Part shown: in pieces, positions 33,796 through 43,198 of the stretch
Layout: each line of letters begins with the position of its first letter
Position numbering within the stretch: the stretch's first letter is position 1
Source: Anaerolineae bacterium
GTDB taxonomy: Bacteria; Chloroflexota; Anaerolineae; Aggregatilineales; Phototrophicaceae
DNA length: 64,000 bases
Direction of reading: 5' to 3'
NCBI GenBank assembly: GCA_022820665.1
Contig: JAJEFB010000045.1
Coordinates: 62,001-126,000, forward strand
Translations under genes and position numbers: made by a program
Notes under the pieces: model-generated
The model's database searches: none
Seen by the model: only the letters and a program-made list of their open reading frames with translations
Told to the model about the DNA's origin: nothing

Positions 33796-34629
33796 TCACA
33801 TGCCTACGGTGCCGGATCGCACAGCGGGATAAGAACCCAGCATTTTTACAAATGATGTCAAGTGCAACAATTGCGTCAATACATCCTGGCACTTCGAGTC
33901 TTGCCAGTGCCCCTCAAAATCGAGATAAAACAAAGGTTCCCAGGGTCTGTTGCGGCGCGGACGGGATTCCAGCTTGGTCAAGTTCAGATCTCGCTTGGCG
34001 AACTCTCCCAGGCATTGATACAGGGCAGCAGGCTGATTGCGCGTGGCGAAAACGATTGAGGTCTTGTTGTAATCCGAGGGTTCTGGATCGCCGTGGCCCA
34101 TCAAAAGGAATCGCGTATAGTTATAAGGCTCGTCCTCGATTTCTTTAGCCACTATCTCCAGACCATAAAGCTCCGCCGCCAATTCCGTCGCGATTACACC
34201 CAAGCCCGGCTGTGGATCATGAGAGAGATCATGCGCCGCGCCTGCCGTATCGTACCATCCCACAGGCTCCAGATTGTAGCGTTTCAGAAATCTTTCGCAT
34301 TGCATCAAGGCTTGCGGGTGGGAGCGAACTTGCTTGATATCATGCAAGGTCGTACCGGTATTCCCCAGCAAAGCGTGGTGGACGTGGAGGATCACCTCCG
34401 CCTGGATACGCACATCGTGATCGAGCAGCATTTCGTAAGCGCCGCTGACCGAGCCGGCCAAAGCGTTCTCTACCGGCAGCAAGCTGTAATCAGCTTCACC
34501 CGACTGCAATGCGTCAAAGAGGTGATTAAAATCCAGGCAAGGCAGACAATCCACATCGGGACCGAAATGCTGACGCACCGCGATTTCTGAATTTGCGCCG
34601 GGAATCCCTTGATACGCTACCTTTGGCAT
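33796..34629 (-). CDS. pheA: Prephenate dehydratase
   Basis: 277 residues. VAYQGIPGANSEIAV starts the catalytic domain. LLPVENALAGSVSGAYEML and the catalytic YNYTRFLLMG are conserved, with TRF central to catalysis. An ACT domain carries the ESRP motif (LNLTKLESRPRRNRPWE), the phenylalanine-binding feedback site. It makes phenylpyruvate for Phe synthesis. It is first in a two-gene unit with asd. Confidence 0.94.
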   Translation of the reverse strand: MPKVAYQGIPGANSEIAVRQHFGPDVDCLPCLDFNHLFDALQSGEADYSLLPVENALAGSVSGAYEMLLDHDVRIQAEVILHVHHALLGNTGTTLHDIKQVRSHPQALMQCERFLKRYNLEPVGWYDTAGAAHDLSHDPQPGLGVIATELAAELYGLEIVAKEIEDEPYNYTRFLLMGHGDPEPSDYNKTSIVFATRNQPAALYQCLGEFAKRDLNLTKLESRPRRNRPWEPLFYLDFEGHWQDSKCQDVLTQLLHLTSFVKMLGSYPAVRSGTVGM

Positions 34630-34767
34630 AAGGTTTCCGCTTCTAAAATCGAGTGCGCCGAATCATATCCGATGACAGTGATTTATGAAAGACTTGAAAT
34701 CGTTCTATGCCGTGACGTATAAATGGCGAGACGCCTTAGGTCTTGCGACCGATTTTGCCGAAACTCG

Positions 34768-34773
34768 TATAAT
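34768..34773 (+). promoter_or_regulatory. -10 element (TATAAT) upstream of hsp20
   Basis: A perfect TATAAT lies 31 nt before the hsp20 ATG. The nearest -35-like TTGCGA is 19 nt upstream, so the match is partial. No CIRCE inverted repeat is seen. Confidence 0.35.
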
Positions 34774-34804
34774 ATGATGGAAGCCTTTGATGCCAGGAGA
34801 CAAA

Positions 34805-35242
34805 ATGACCGGAGAACAGCGATTCGACCCAATGAAAGAAATACAGAACATTGGCGAGCACATCAGCAAGCAGATTGAAAAAGGTATCCGAAATGTCACA
34901 AGCGGGCCAGAGCAGCTCGCGCTTGATATGTACGAGGCGGAGGATCAACTTGTCATCCGCACGGCGGCCATTGATGGCTTGCTCAAGGAAAGCATTGAGA
35001 TCAGCCTCGAAAGCAACGTGCTGACGATCTCGCTGCAAACGGAAGCCGAATCTACGCCAACAACAGCGCGCTATTTCCTGCAGGAGCGACGCTTTGGCCA
35101 CGTCAGTCGTTCGGTCGAACTGTCAATACCTGTCAAGGGAAACGAAGCGCGGGCAAAAGTGGAGAACGGCAATCGCCTTGTCGTGACCATGCCGGTGGAT
35201 GACAGTCTTTACGGCAATATTACCGTGACCCCGGTTGAATAA
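34805..35242 (+). CDS. Hsp20/alpha-crystallin small heat-shock protein
   Basis: 145 residues. The alpha-crystallin domain spans about residues 40-140: LALDMYEAEDQLVIRTAAIDGL, IEISLESNVLTISLQTE and RRFGHVSRSVELSIPV, then ARAKVENGNRLVVTMP. It prevents protein aggregation without ATP. AGGAG 6 nt upstream fixes ATG 34805, not 34787. The C-terminal I-x-I anchor is seen as NITVTP, an I-x-V-like form. Confidence 0.9.
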   Translation: MTGEQRFDPMKEIQNIGEHISKQIEKGIRNVTSGPEQLALDMYEAEDQLVIRTAAIDGLLKESIEISLESNVLTISLQTEAESTPTTARYFLQERRFGHVSRSVELSIPVKGNEARAKVENGNRLVVTMPVDDSLYGNITVTPVE

Positions 35243-35291
35243 GCGCGGTCCTCGCGACTAGACTATCTTTGGCCGCGGCATCCATGCGCAT

Positions 35292-36332
35292 TCAATTGTC
35301 CAGATGGCTTAGCCTGGCGAACTCTAATTGCTTGTCGAACTTGTCTAGCAAGGTTTTCTTCGGCTCGTCTTCCAGGAATGACAGTTGAATCGATCTTCGA
35401 GCCAGGTCGACGACATCCGTAAGGTCCAACCCGCATTGCTCGACCGCCATAACGTATTCATCCACAAGAGAGCTCCGGTAAAGTCTTGGCATGCCCGAGG
35501 CCAAAAGCACTTGAACGTTATTGTCCACAAGCGTTCGCAGAGGATAAGCGGAGACATCGTCGACCAAGCCGCGCCGCAGCGCGCGACTTATGGAAACAAC
35601 AATGGGAGTGCCGGAGTCGGCAAGACTGTTGATCATGTTCGGATGACCGTGGATACCCCAGGTTTCGGTAAGCCGGTGCGGTTCAAGCTCCTCCAATGCT
35701 GACGTCAACCCATCGACGCCCATGCTGCTGCCGGCTTGCGCTACGGTAAAGATGCCCTTCTTGCGAGCGGTTGCGAATGCGCGTTTGAACTGGCCCACCG
35801 GTTGCGCGTCCTCTTCCCCAATCAACCCGAGAGCAACCACGTTTCCACTCTTCGCCGTAGCGCCAGTCGCCCAGCGCGCCACGTCATCGCCGACTCGTGG
35901 GTTGTCCCGTGGAATGCAAAGGATCCAGGACATGTCGACGCCCCAACCCCGCAACGCGCGATCTCGACCGTCGTTGAGCGCGTTGATAAACACATCAATG
36001 CTCATCGAAGATTGCTGCATGAATTCCGATGGCGTGACAGCTATTTCAGCATAGCTGACCCCGGCCTTGGAAAGCCCGACGCCGATATCATATACGACCC
36101 GGGCAATATCCTCTGGATATCTCACCCAACTTCCGGCGACGGCGGCCAGTTCATCGACGCGCTGATAATCGGGATTGACCAGCATATCCGTCCAGTATGC
36201 AAAATCATCACTCTCTGCGGGAACGCCATTTTGGCGCGCGATCATCAGCAAACCTTCGTCAACGAAGGCGCCGGTCAATTGCAAGTTAAGATCCACTTTT
36301 GGGATTGCGGCAAAGAATTCGCGTAAGCCCAT
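35292..36332 (-). CDS. Degenerate adenosine deaminase-like protein
   Basis: 346 residues with the adenosine/AMP deaminase order of segments, but most catalytic positions are replaced. The N-terminal PK-hEhH-x-H site reads PKVDLNLQLTG, with Asn16 and Gln18 in place of two metal-binding His. The usual HAGE reads QAGS (199-202), losing the third His and the catalytic Glu. The TDDP site reads SGMP (279-282), losing the two Asp. Conserved scaffold segments remain: PEDIARVVYDIG, VSYAEIAVTPSEF, ALGLIGEEDAQP, HPLRT-like YPLRTLVDNNV, and SIQLSFLEDEPKKTLL. GAGGAA is 7 nt before the ATG. It is intact as an open frame, so it is probably a non-zinc protein with a binding role; no deaminase activity is expected. 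Confidence 0.8.
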   Translation of the reverse strand: MGLREFFAAIPKVDLNLQLTGAFVDEGLLMIARQNGVPAESDDFAYWTDMLVNPDYQRVDELAAVAGSWVRYPEDIARVVYDIGVGLSKAGVSYAEIAVTPSEFMQQSSMSIDVFINALNDGRDRALRGWGVDMSWILCIPRDNPRVGDDVARWATGATAKSGNVVALGLIGEEDAQPVGQFKRAFATARKKGIFTVAQAGSSMGVDGLTSALEELEPHRLTETWGIHGHPNMINSLADSGTPIVVSISRALRRGLVDDVSAYPLRTLVDNNVQVLLASGMPRLYRSSLVDEYVMAVEQCGLDLTDVVDLARRSIQLSFLEDEPKKTLLDKFDKQLEFARLSHLDN

Positions 36333-36419
36333 ATCACATTCCTCGTAAACGAATTACCAGCCGGACCAAGAATCGACGAAGCCCGAGGCAAACAGGGATG
36401 CGCCATGCTCCTTGGGGGC

Positions 36420-38078
36420 TCATTCTGCCGATTCCATGCCGGAACGCATCGCGCTCGCCATACTCGCTTTGGCATCGCGAAAGGCTGCGGAAGCGCCTAC
36501 GAAAGCCGAAAACAGCGGATGAGGTCGATTTGGCCGACTGAGAAATTCCGGATGGAACTGAGTTCCCAGCATGAATGGATGGTCCTGCAGTTCAGAGATT
36601 TCTACAAGTACGTTATCCGGGCTCAAACCGCTGAAGCTGACGCCGTTCTTGGCAAAAAGATCTCTGTAAGCATTATTGAACTCAAAGCGATGACGATGAC
36701 GTTCCATGACATCCTTGACGCCATAGGCTTGCGCTGCGAGCGAGTTAGGGACCAGTACACAGGGATATTCTCCCAGCCTCATCGTACCGCCCAAATCGGT
36801 GATCGCGCGCTGCTCGAGCATAAGATCAATGATTGGATGTGGCGTGCTCACGTCGAATTCGGAGCTGTTGGCATCTTCCAACCCGAGTACATTACGGGCA
36901 AACTCTATGCACATGACTTGCATGCCCAGACATAATCCCAGATACGGCACATTGTTCTCCCGCGCGAACTTGGCCGCGACGATTTTGCCCTCAATGCCCC
37001 GATAACCAAAACCGCCGGGGACCACAACGCCGTCGAGGTCCCCCAGCTTGTCCCGATCTTTGCCTTTTTCCAAGTCGCCAGAATGGATCCAAACGACCTC
37101 GACATCCTGATCCTTTTGAATCGCCGCGTGAACGATCGACTCCTTCACCGACATATAGGCGTCATGAAGCTCCACATATTTGCCCACGATTCCGATGCGC
37201 AGCTTGTCTTTTGCCGACCGAAAGCGCCTTACCAGTTGGCGCCATTCCCCCAAATCCGGCGACGAAGCTTCGATCTTGAAACGGTCGAGAATGTAATCGG
37301 CCAAACCCGTCTCTTCAATCAGCAAAGGTACGGCATAGATGTTGTCCGCGGTTTCCAAGGGAATGACGGCGTCCTCGTCAACATCGCAAAAAAGGGCAAT
37401 CTTGTTGACGATATCATGGTTGACCGGGTGATCGGTCCGAGCGATGATCACATCTGGCTGGATACCTATTCCGCGCAGTTCACGAACGCTATGTTGAGTT
37501 GGTTTGGTCTTTAGTTCATCGGTAGCGCCGATGTGCGGCAAGAACGTGACGTGAACATACAATGCCTCGCTGCGTTTGAGTTCCGTCCGCAATTGACGCA
37601 GCGCTTCGAGAAAGGGCAAGCCTTCGATGTCGCCGGCCGTCCCGCCCACTTCGACGATGACAACATCGGCGCCGCTGCGCTGGCCCACCAATTTCATGCA
37701 GCGTTTGATCTCGTTGGTTATATGGGGAACAACCTGTATCGTGCCGCCGAGGTAATCTCCCTTCCGCTCTTTTTCGATTACCGTTAGGTAGACTTGCCCA
37801 GCCGTGACATTTGACAGCCGGCTGACATTTTCGTCGACGAAGCGCTCATAGTGTCCCAAGTCAAGGTCGGTTTCGGCGCCGTCAGCGGTGACAAAAACCT
37901 CTCCATGCTGGTAAGGGCTCATTGTCCCCGGGTCAACATTGAGATAAGGATCCAGTTTTTGGATCGTAACTTTCAAGCCGCGCGCCTTTAGAATGCGGCC
38001 AATCGCCGCGACAGTCAGCCCCTTGCCAACTGAACTTACGACACCGCCCGTACAGAATATGTATTTGGGCTTTACCAT
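36420..38078 (-). CDS. pyrG: CTP synthase
   Basis: 552 residues: amidoligase then class I glutaminase domains. The N-terminal KYIFCTGGVVSSVGKGLTVA is the ATP/UTP domain P-loop. DLDLGHYERF and DPYLNVDPGTMSPYQHGEV follow. In the glutaminase, the nucleophile Cys is in YLGLCLGMQVMCIEFA and the His-Glu pair in TQFHPEFLSRP. It converts UTP to CTP with glutamine. Start at 38078 (MVKPKYIF) has GGGGAG 7 nt upstream; the extension to 38117 is not conserved. Confidence 0.96.
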   Translation of the reverse strand: MVKPKYIFCTGGVVSSVGKGLTVAAIGRILKARGLKVTIQKLDPYLNVDPGTMSPYQHGEVFVTADGAETDLDLGHYERFVDENVSRLSNVTAGQVYLTVIEKERKGDYLGGTIQVVPHITNEIKRCMKLVGQRSGADVVIVEVGGTAGDIEGLPFLEALRQLRTELKRSEALYVHVTFLPHIGATDELKTKPTQHSVRELRGIGIQPDVIIARTDHPVNHDIVNKIALFCDVDEDAVIPLETADNIYAVPLLIEETGLADYILDRFKIEASSPDLGEWRQLVRRFRSAKDKLRIGIVGKYVELHDAYMSVKESIVHAAIQKDQDVEVVWIHSGDLEKGKDRDKLGDLDGVVVPGGFGYRGIEGKIVAAKFARENNVPYLGLCLGMQVMCIEFARNVLGLEDANSSEFDVSTPHPIIDLMLEQRAITDLGGTMRLGEYPCVLVPNSLAAQAYGVKDVMERHRHRFEFNNAYRDLFAKNGVSFSGLSPDNVLVEISELQDHPFMLGTQFHPEFLSRPNRPHPLFSAFVGASAAFRDAKASMASAMRSGMESAE

Positions 38079-38191
38079 CTCGCTTCTCCCCTTTGACCCC
38101 ATTCTCTTGTCGCGCATAAGCTCGCCAATGAGCTATCAATTCACGTTTCGCTACCTGCAAACGGTATCCGTCCGACACCGCAACAGGAAAT

Positions 38192-38563
38192 CTAAATGAT
38201 TTTTGCCAAGTCCGACGCCGCTCGGCGCATATCCAACAGCAGCAGTCCCAATTTGGCTTCGTCGTTAACGACCGATGTCAGCACGGCTTCGTCGTTGACA
38301 GACATCATAAGCACAAACCCGGAATCGCCCTTGATCATGAGATGATCCAGGCTGCCGCGTCCCAACTCCGTCGCGATTCGCTCGCCCAAGCCCACCATTG
38401 CCGCGCTCATCGCGGACAAGCGCTCATCGTTTACATCATTCGGCATAAACGATCCCATAGTGACGCCCTCGACGCTGACAACCGCGATCGCTTCCAGTTC
38501 GGGGTTCATGGCATGCACTTGGCGCAGGCGCGCAAGCAAGGCATCCGCCTGCAATTGCTCCAT
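38192..38563 (-). CDS. Roadblock/LC7 domain protein
   Basis: 123 residues. MEQLQADALLARLRQVHAMNPELEAIAVV begins a single alpha/beta roadblock domain. VSVEGVTMGSF and the AAMVGLGERIATELGRGSLDHLMIKG segment are typical of MglB-like or bacterial GTPase-partner proteins. No small Ras-like GTPase is near it. GGGAG precedes ATG 38563, better than the GTG at 38593. It is divergent from moxR and separated by 280 nt. Confidence 0.82.
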   Translation of the reverse strand: MEQLQADALLARLRQVHAMNPELEAIAVVSVEGVTMGSFMPNDVNDERLSAMSAAMVGLGERIATELGRGSLDHLMIKGDSGFVLMMSVNDEAVLTSVVNDEAKLGLLLLDMRRAASDLAKII

Positions 38564-38845
38564 CACCCCGCTCCCTTCATTCTCAACAGCCACTCCTCAA
38601 CGGCTCTCCCAAATGCGAAATAAACGCCGTTTTGTGGCGCCAAGCGCACGATCAACTTTGAAGCGACAAACGTGGAATGGCAGATTTGCCATATAGCATA
38701 TTGCCATGTTTAATTATACTAGACGTGGCGCAAAGGGCAAGCTGGGCGGCTGGCATTTTCCAGTCGTTGGCCACAGTTAGAACGCAATTGTCAACAGATA
38801 TCGCAACCTGTAAACGGCTATCGACACGCGAATGGAACGGTATCA

Positions 38846-39844
38846 ATGAGTGAACAGTACGAAGGGACCCGGGTCGCCCGACAGACTACGCAAACCACGA
38901 CGCCGGTACAAGAAATTGCCGAACGCATCGCCAGCGCTGTCGGGCAAGTAATCATGGGTAAGGGCAACGAGATCCGGCTCACCATACTCGGTCTGCTTTG
39001 TCGTGGCCATATCTTGCTCGAAGACATCCCCGGCGTGGGCAAAACCATGATGGCGAAGTCCCTCGCTCGCGCGGTCGGTTGTACCTTTAACCGTATTCAG
39101 TTTACTCCGGATATGCTCCCTTCGGACATTACAGGCGTCTCAATTTTCAACCCGAAATCGCGCGAATTTGAGTTTCGACCCGGACCGATCATGGCGCAGA
39201 TTGTGCTCGCCGACGAGATAAACCGCGCCACGCCGAAAACGCAGTCCGCCCTGTTGGAAGCGATGGAAGAAGGCCAGATGACGGTCGACGGGGTTACCTA
39301 TCGACTGAGCAATCCCTTTCTGATAATGGCTACCCAGAACCCGATCGAATACGAAGGCACGTTTCCCCTGCCCGAAGCGCAACTGGATCGCTTTCTTATT
39401 CGCATCCAGATGGGCTATCCGCAGCCGCAAGAAGAACTGAAGATCTTATCCGCGCAACAATACCAGCATCCCATTAACAATCTCCAGCAGGTGGTCAGCT
39501 TGCAAGAGTTGCTTTCTGTCCAGCAATTGATCAAAGATGTTTATGTCGCCAAAGAGGTGAAGCAGTATGTCGTAAACTTGATCACCGCTTCGCGCCGTCA
39601 CCCCGATGTCTATCTCGGCAGCAGTCCGCGCGGTTCATTGGCGCTTTTCCGTACCGCTCAGGCTCGCGCCGCCATGACGGGCCGCGAATACGTTATCCCG
39701 GACGATGTCAAAGCCCTGGCTGAAGTCACGCTGGCGCATCGTATTATCGTTGGTCCGGCCGCGCGCATCAAAAACATCACCTCGCGAACTATCGTGCAAG
39801 ACATCTTGCAGACGACGCCAGTGCCCGGCGCATCCGTGCGCTAA
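38846..39844 (+). CDS. MoxR-family AAA+ ATPase
   Basis: 332 residues. Walker A EDIPGVGKTMMAKSLAR, Walker B VLADEINRATPKTQSALLEAM, sensor 1 MATQNPIEYEG, arginine finger region EAQLDRFLIR, and sensor 2 GSSPRGSLALFRTAQARA. MoxR ATPases act with DUF58/vWA proteins as chaperones that mature membrane or redox enzymes. The DUF58 gene follows 6 nt later, confirming the pair. Confidence 0.94.
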   Translation: MSEQYEGTRVARQTTQTTTPVQEIAERIASAVGQVIMGKGNEIRLTILGLLCRGHILLEDIPGVGKTMMAKSLARAVGCTFNRIQFTPDMLPSDITGVSIFNPKSREFEFRPGPIMAQIVLADEINRATPKTQSALLEAMEEGQMTVDGVTYRLSNPFLIMATQNPIEYEGTFPLPEAQLDRFLIRIQMGYPQPQEELKILSAQQYQHPINNLQQVVSLQELLSVQQLIKDVYVAKEVKQYVVNLITASRRHPDVYLGSSPRGSLALFRTAQARAAMTGREYVIPDDVKALAEVTLAHRIIVGPAARIKNITSRTIVQDILQTTPVPGASVR

Positions 39845-39850
39845 GCTCCT

Positions 39851-41104
39851 ATGCCAAACCGACGCAACATTCTCTATATCTTGATGATCATCAGCTTGCT
39901 GACCGGTTTGTTCACTGGTAGTCCGCAGTTGTTCAATTTGACCTACCTGATCGCAGCGGTGCTCCTGCTATCGCTTGCATGGACCTGGATTACCCTGCGC
40001 GGGATCGCCCTGCAGCGGACGACGCGCACGCGACGATCCCAGGTGGGCCGAATGTTTCGCGAGTCATTCAGCGTGCGCAAAACCGGAATCTTGCCGAAAC
40101 TCTGGCTGGAAATACACGATCATTCCAGCCTGCCCGGTCACCATGCCAGCCACGTTGTGCCTTCCCTCCTTGGGGGCAAAGAATACCGATGGGACGTCGA
40201 GACAATCTGCGCCGTGCGCGGCGAGTTTCAGCTTGGTCCGCTGACCGTGATTAGCAGCGATCCTTTTGGTTTCTTCCGTTCTCCGCGGCGGGTCAGCGCG
40301 ACCGAGAAGCTGATCGTCTACCCGATGACCGTCGATCTCAACAAGGTGGTTTTGCCAATAGGCTTTTTATCTGGCGGCGATGCGCAGAGGCAGCTTACGC
40401 ACGAGATCACCACCAACGCCAGCAGCATCCGCGACTACGTCCCCGGCGACAGTATGAATCGTATACATTGGCGCTCCACCGCTCGCACCGGCAATATCAT
40501 GGTCAAGGAATTTGAACTGGATCCGCTGGTGGACATTTGGCTGTTTAGCGATTTCTCTTCCGACTCTTTGTACGAAGCGCAAGGATTGCGGCGCGCAGCC
40601 CAAGGCGGGCACGTCGTTTCGGATCGATACCGGATTCCGCCATCGACCGAAGAATACGGCGTCGTCATTGCGGCCTCCCTGGCCAAGTATTTCATCGAGA
40701 GCGAGCGCGTTGTGGGATACGCGGCTTACACGCCCTTCCGGCAGGTTTTCCAGCCCGATCGCGGCAACCGTCAATTGACAAGGATCTTTCAAGCGCTGGC
40801 GGTTGCGCGCAGCACGTCGAGCCATACTTTGGGCCAAACGCTTTCGCTGGAGACGCCGCATTTCACGCGTGGCACGACACTCATGATAATCACATCATCA
40901 TTGGACGAGGAGTGGATTGCCGAGGCGCAAATCATGATCAGGCGCGGTGTCCGCCCCATCTGTGTCTTCATGGATCCACAGACATTCGATCCTCGGCAGG
41001 ATTCGGGCGAAATTCGTGGGATGCTGCAACTGGCGAAGATTCCTACACTCATTGTCGGCAAGGGCGACGACTTGACAGTTGCCTTGGAACAACGTCCAAT
41101 TTAA
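39851..41104 (+). CDS. DUF58-domain membrane protein, MoxR partner
   Basis: 417 residues. Two N-terminal hydrophobic helices (LYILMIISLLTGLFTG, LTYLIAAVLLLSLAWTWI) anchor it. The cytoplasmic part holds the DUF58 core SIRDYVPGDSMNRIHWRSTART followed by IMVKEFELDPLVDIWLFSDFS, which begins the vWA-like fold. It probably cooperates with the adjacent MoxR ATPase; the client is not evident from neighbours. Confidence 0.88.
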   Translation: MPNRRNILYILMIISLLTGLFTGSPQLFNLTYLIAAVLLLSLAWTWITLRGIALQRTTRTRRSQVGRMFRESFSVRKTGILPKLWLEIHDHSSLPGHHASHVVPSLLGGKEYRWDVETICAVRGEFQLGPLTVISSDPFGFFRSPRRVSATEKLIVYPMTVDLNKVVLPIGFLSGGDAQRQLTHEITTNASSIRDYVPGDSMNRIHWRSTARTGNIMVKEFELDPLVDIWLFSDFSSDSLYEAQGLRRAAQGGHVVSDRYRIPPSTEEYGVVIAASLAKYFIESERVVGYAAYTPFRQVFQPDRGNRQLTRIFQALAVARSTSSHTLGQTLSLETPHFTRGTTLMIITSSLDEEWIAEAQIMIRRGVRPICVFMDPQTFDPRQDSGEIRGMLQLAKIPTLIVGKGDDLTVALEQRPI

Positions 41105-41204
41105 GAGACTATCAGTGCTCGATCACAGTTCATAATGGAATCGATTCAGACAAAGCGGTTGCGATTGTCATCTAAAAAAGCGAAGGAATGCGAAAGTTGA
41201 GAAT

Positions 41205-42350
41205 ATGAGCGAAAGTTTTGATGTCATTATCATTGGCGCCGGCGCGATGGGCAGCGCGGCCGCCTATTACTTCAGCAAGAGGAAGCAGCGGGTACTCCTG
41301 CTCGAACAATTTGAGCTTGATCATAGGCGAGGCAGTTCTTATGGCTATTCGCGCATCATTCGTTATTCCTATGACTATCCAGAGTACGTCGAGCTGGCAA
41401 AAGATACATTTCCGCTGTGGTTCGCTGTGGAAGACAGCTTGGGCGAGCAACTCTACGTGAAGACGGGCGGTATCGATTTCGGTCCCGCTGACGATGAGAT
41501 GCTCCGAGCAACTATTGAGGCTGTACAGTCGGGTATGATTGAGCATGAACTTTTATCCGTTGAAGAAGCTCACAGGCGCTTTCCGCAGTATCGTTTTGGG
41601 GAGGGCTTTCGGGTCCTCTACCAACCGGATACCGGTTTCGTCAAAGCCTCAAGCGCCGTGAAGGGACATATTAAGCTCGCCCGGCAGAACGGCGCAGTGC
41701 TCAAAGACAACACTGTCGTCACGGACCTGTCGATTAACCGGGACAGCGTCGAAGTCGCCACCAACGCCGGCGACTATTCGGCAGGAAAGCTGGTCGTCAC
41801 GGCAGGTTCCTGGGCGCGATCGCTTCTTTTGGAAACCGGACTCGACCTGCCGCTCACAGTTCTACGCTGCCAATTGAACTTTATGTCGACCTCACATTCC
41901 AGCCTATATGGGTTCGACACGTGCCCGGTCTGGATTGCGCATGTGAGCAACTTGTTTCCCGAAACGCTTTACGGCATACCCTCGCATGCGGATTCCGGTT
42001 TCAAAGTCGCCTTTCATGGTGGCGCGCCTCATAGTCACCCTTCCGAAATCGATTACAATCCTGATCCGGAAAATGTTGAGGGCGTCCGAGAGTTCATGCG
42101 ATCCCATATCCCCGGACTTGCCGAGGCGCCAGTGAGAGAGAGCCGCATCTGCCTTTACACGCAAACGCCGGACGAGCACTTCATTGTGGACAGGCATCCG
42201 CAACATGCTCATGTCGTGATTGGCGCGGGTTTCAGCGGTCATGGATTCAAATTCAGCACCATCGTCGGAAAAATGCTCAGCGATCTGGCGCTCGATGGCG
42301 CGACGCCTCATAATGATCGGCTCTTCAAAATCAATCGTTTTTCAGCTTAA
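41205..42350 (+). CDS. Sarcosine oxidase/N-methyl-amino-acid oxidase-like flavoprotein
   Basis: 381 residues. FAD binding by IIIGAGAMGSAAAYYFSKRK. The motif ICLYTQTPDEHFIVD contains the cysteine that in monomeric sarcosine oxidase binds FAD covalently. SSYGYSRIIRYSY resembles the SSHG-x-SRIIR motif of the SolA/MSOX family, and IGAGFSGHGFKFS closes the FAD site. It would oxidise N-methyl amino acids with O2, giving H2O2 and formaldehyde. The substrate is unknown. Overlaps the GNAT gene tail-to-tail by 20 bp. Confidence 0.88.
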   Translation: MSESFDVIIIGAGAMGSAAAYYFSKRKQRVLLLEQFELDHRRGSSYGYSRIIRYSYDYPEYVELAKDTFPLWFAVEDSLGEQLYVKTGGIDFGPADDEMLRATIEAVQSGMIEHELLSVEEAHRRFPQYRFGEGFRVLYQPDTGFVKASSAVKGHIKLARQNGAVLKDNTVVTDLSINRDSVEVATNAGDYSAGKLVVTAGSWARSLLLETGLDLPLTVLRCQLNFMSTSHSSLYGFDTCPVWIAHVSNLFPETLYGIPSHADSGFKVAFHGGAPHSHPSEIDYNPDPENVEGVREFMRSHIPGLAEAPVRESRICLYTQTPDEHFIVDRHPQHAHVVIGAGFSGHGFKFSTIVGKMLSDLALDGATPHNDRLFKINRFSA

Positions 42351-43020
42351 ACGTCCACCAATTGTAAGTTCCGATTGCTTGGAATCCCTTGTCAGCCAGA
42401 AGCTGAACCGGGGCGCGATCACTTTGCGCCACCAGCGCGCCGACCCTTTGCAATTGTTGGGTGGCCGCGACCGACAGCGCCCGCACTATGCCGGCCCGAC
42501 TTAAGCGGCCCTCGATCCAGATACCGCTGTAGGCAAGCGTCTCCACCGGCACGAGGTGGGTCCCTTCGATGTCTAAAGGACCATTCCATCCAGGCTCGGG
42601 CGACGTAACATACAGATCATAGCGTCGTTCGGAGATCGCGAATCCGGAGGAGTCGCAGAGGCGGCGCATGACGAGATTCTCGCTTCTGACTAAGGCGCGT
42701 ATTATTGACACGTCGAGCTCCCGCGCGAGCAAAAGGCTTTCGGCAATCAGCCGGCGGCCGATGCCCATGCCTTGCGCCTTCGGGTCGACAGCCAGTAGAT
42801 CCAACTCAAGGCGTTGGTCTCCCGTCTCTGAGACAGTTATAAAGTTGTCCGCAAAGGCACGGATTTCCTGGGCGTCCAGCGCAACGAACGAGCAGTCTCG
42901 ACCCGACTTCAACAGCCCCCCGATTCGATCGCGATCGAAGGGTTCGCCAAAAGTTTTTTCCGCGATAACGGCAATCGCCGAGGCATCCGAGGGGGACGGT
43001 CGACGGACGCTAACGCTCAT
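42331..43020 (-). CDS. GNAT-family N-acetyltransferase, possibly two-domain
   Basis: 229 residues. Acetyl-CoA binding motif A is in ELDLLAVDPKAQGMGIGRRLIAESL. ALVRSENLVMRRLCDSSGFAISERRYDLY completes the first GNAT domain at about residue 135. The remaining 95 residues (TLAYSGIWIEGRL, then QLLADKGFQAIGTYNWWTF) look like a second, degenerate GNAT half. Substrate unknown. Confidence 0.82.
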   Translation of the reverse strand: MSVSVRRPSPSDASAIAVIAEKTFGEPFDRDRIGGLLKSGRDCSFVALDAQEIRAFADNFITVSETGDQRLELDLLAVDPKAQGMGIGRRLIAESLLLARELDVSIIRALVRSENLVMRRLCDSSGFAISERRYDLYVTSPEPGWNGPLDIEGTHLVPVETLAYSGIWIEGRLSRAGIVRALSVAATQQLQRVGALVAQSDRAPVQLLADKGFQAIGTYNWWTFKLKND

Positions 43021-43108
43021 TGATTTTTCCTGGACCCAAGAACATAATGAAGGCGCATCTGTCTTGGATTCCCGGAAACAGTTTTGAGCATGTCATCGCC
43101 TGGCAAGA

Positions 43109-43198
43109 GCCGCTCGGCGGCAACGGAAATGCCTGCCGAGCGCGCGCAAATTGACAAACCTGTTCGTCGCATGAGCGGATCAGCTTACCAGAACAGGT
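43109..43198. repeat. GCCG-hairpin dispersed element, copy D, overlapping a gene start
   Basis: GCCGCTCGGCGGCAACGGAAA begins at 43109, as in copy C with one base changed. It ends in GTCGCATGAGCG (43167-43178) like copy A. ACCTGTTC (43158-43165) pairs with GAACAGGT (43191-43198). It overlaps the start of the spermidine-synthase-like gene. Confidence 0.7.

Noticed and set aside
33782..33892. Upstream extension of asd
   Set aside because: It enters pheA in another frame; MGKIDVAVLGATG is the normal Asd N-terminus.
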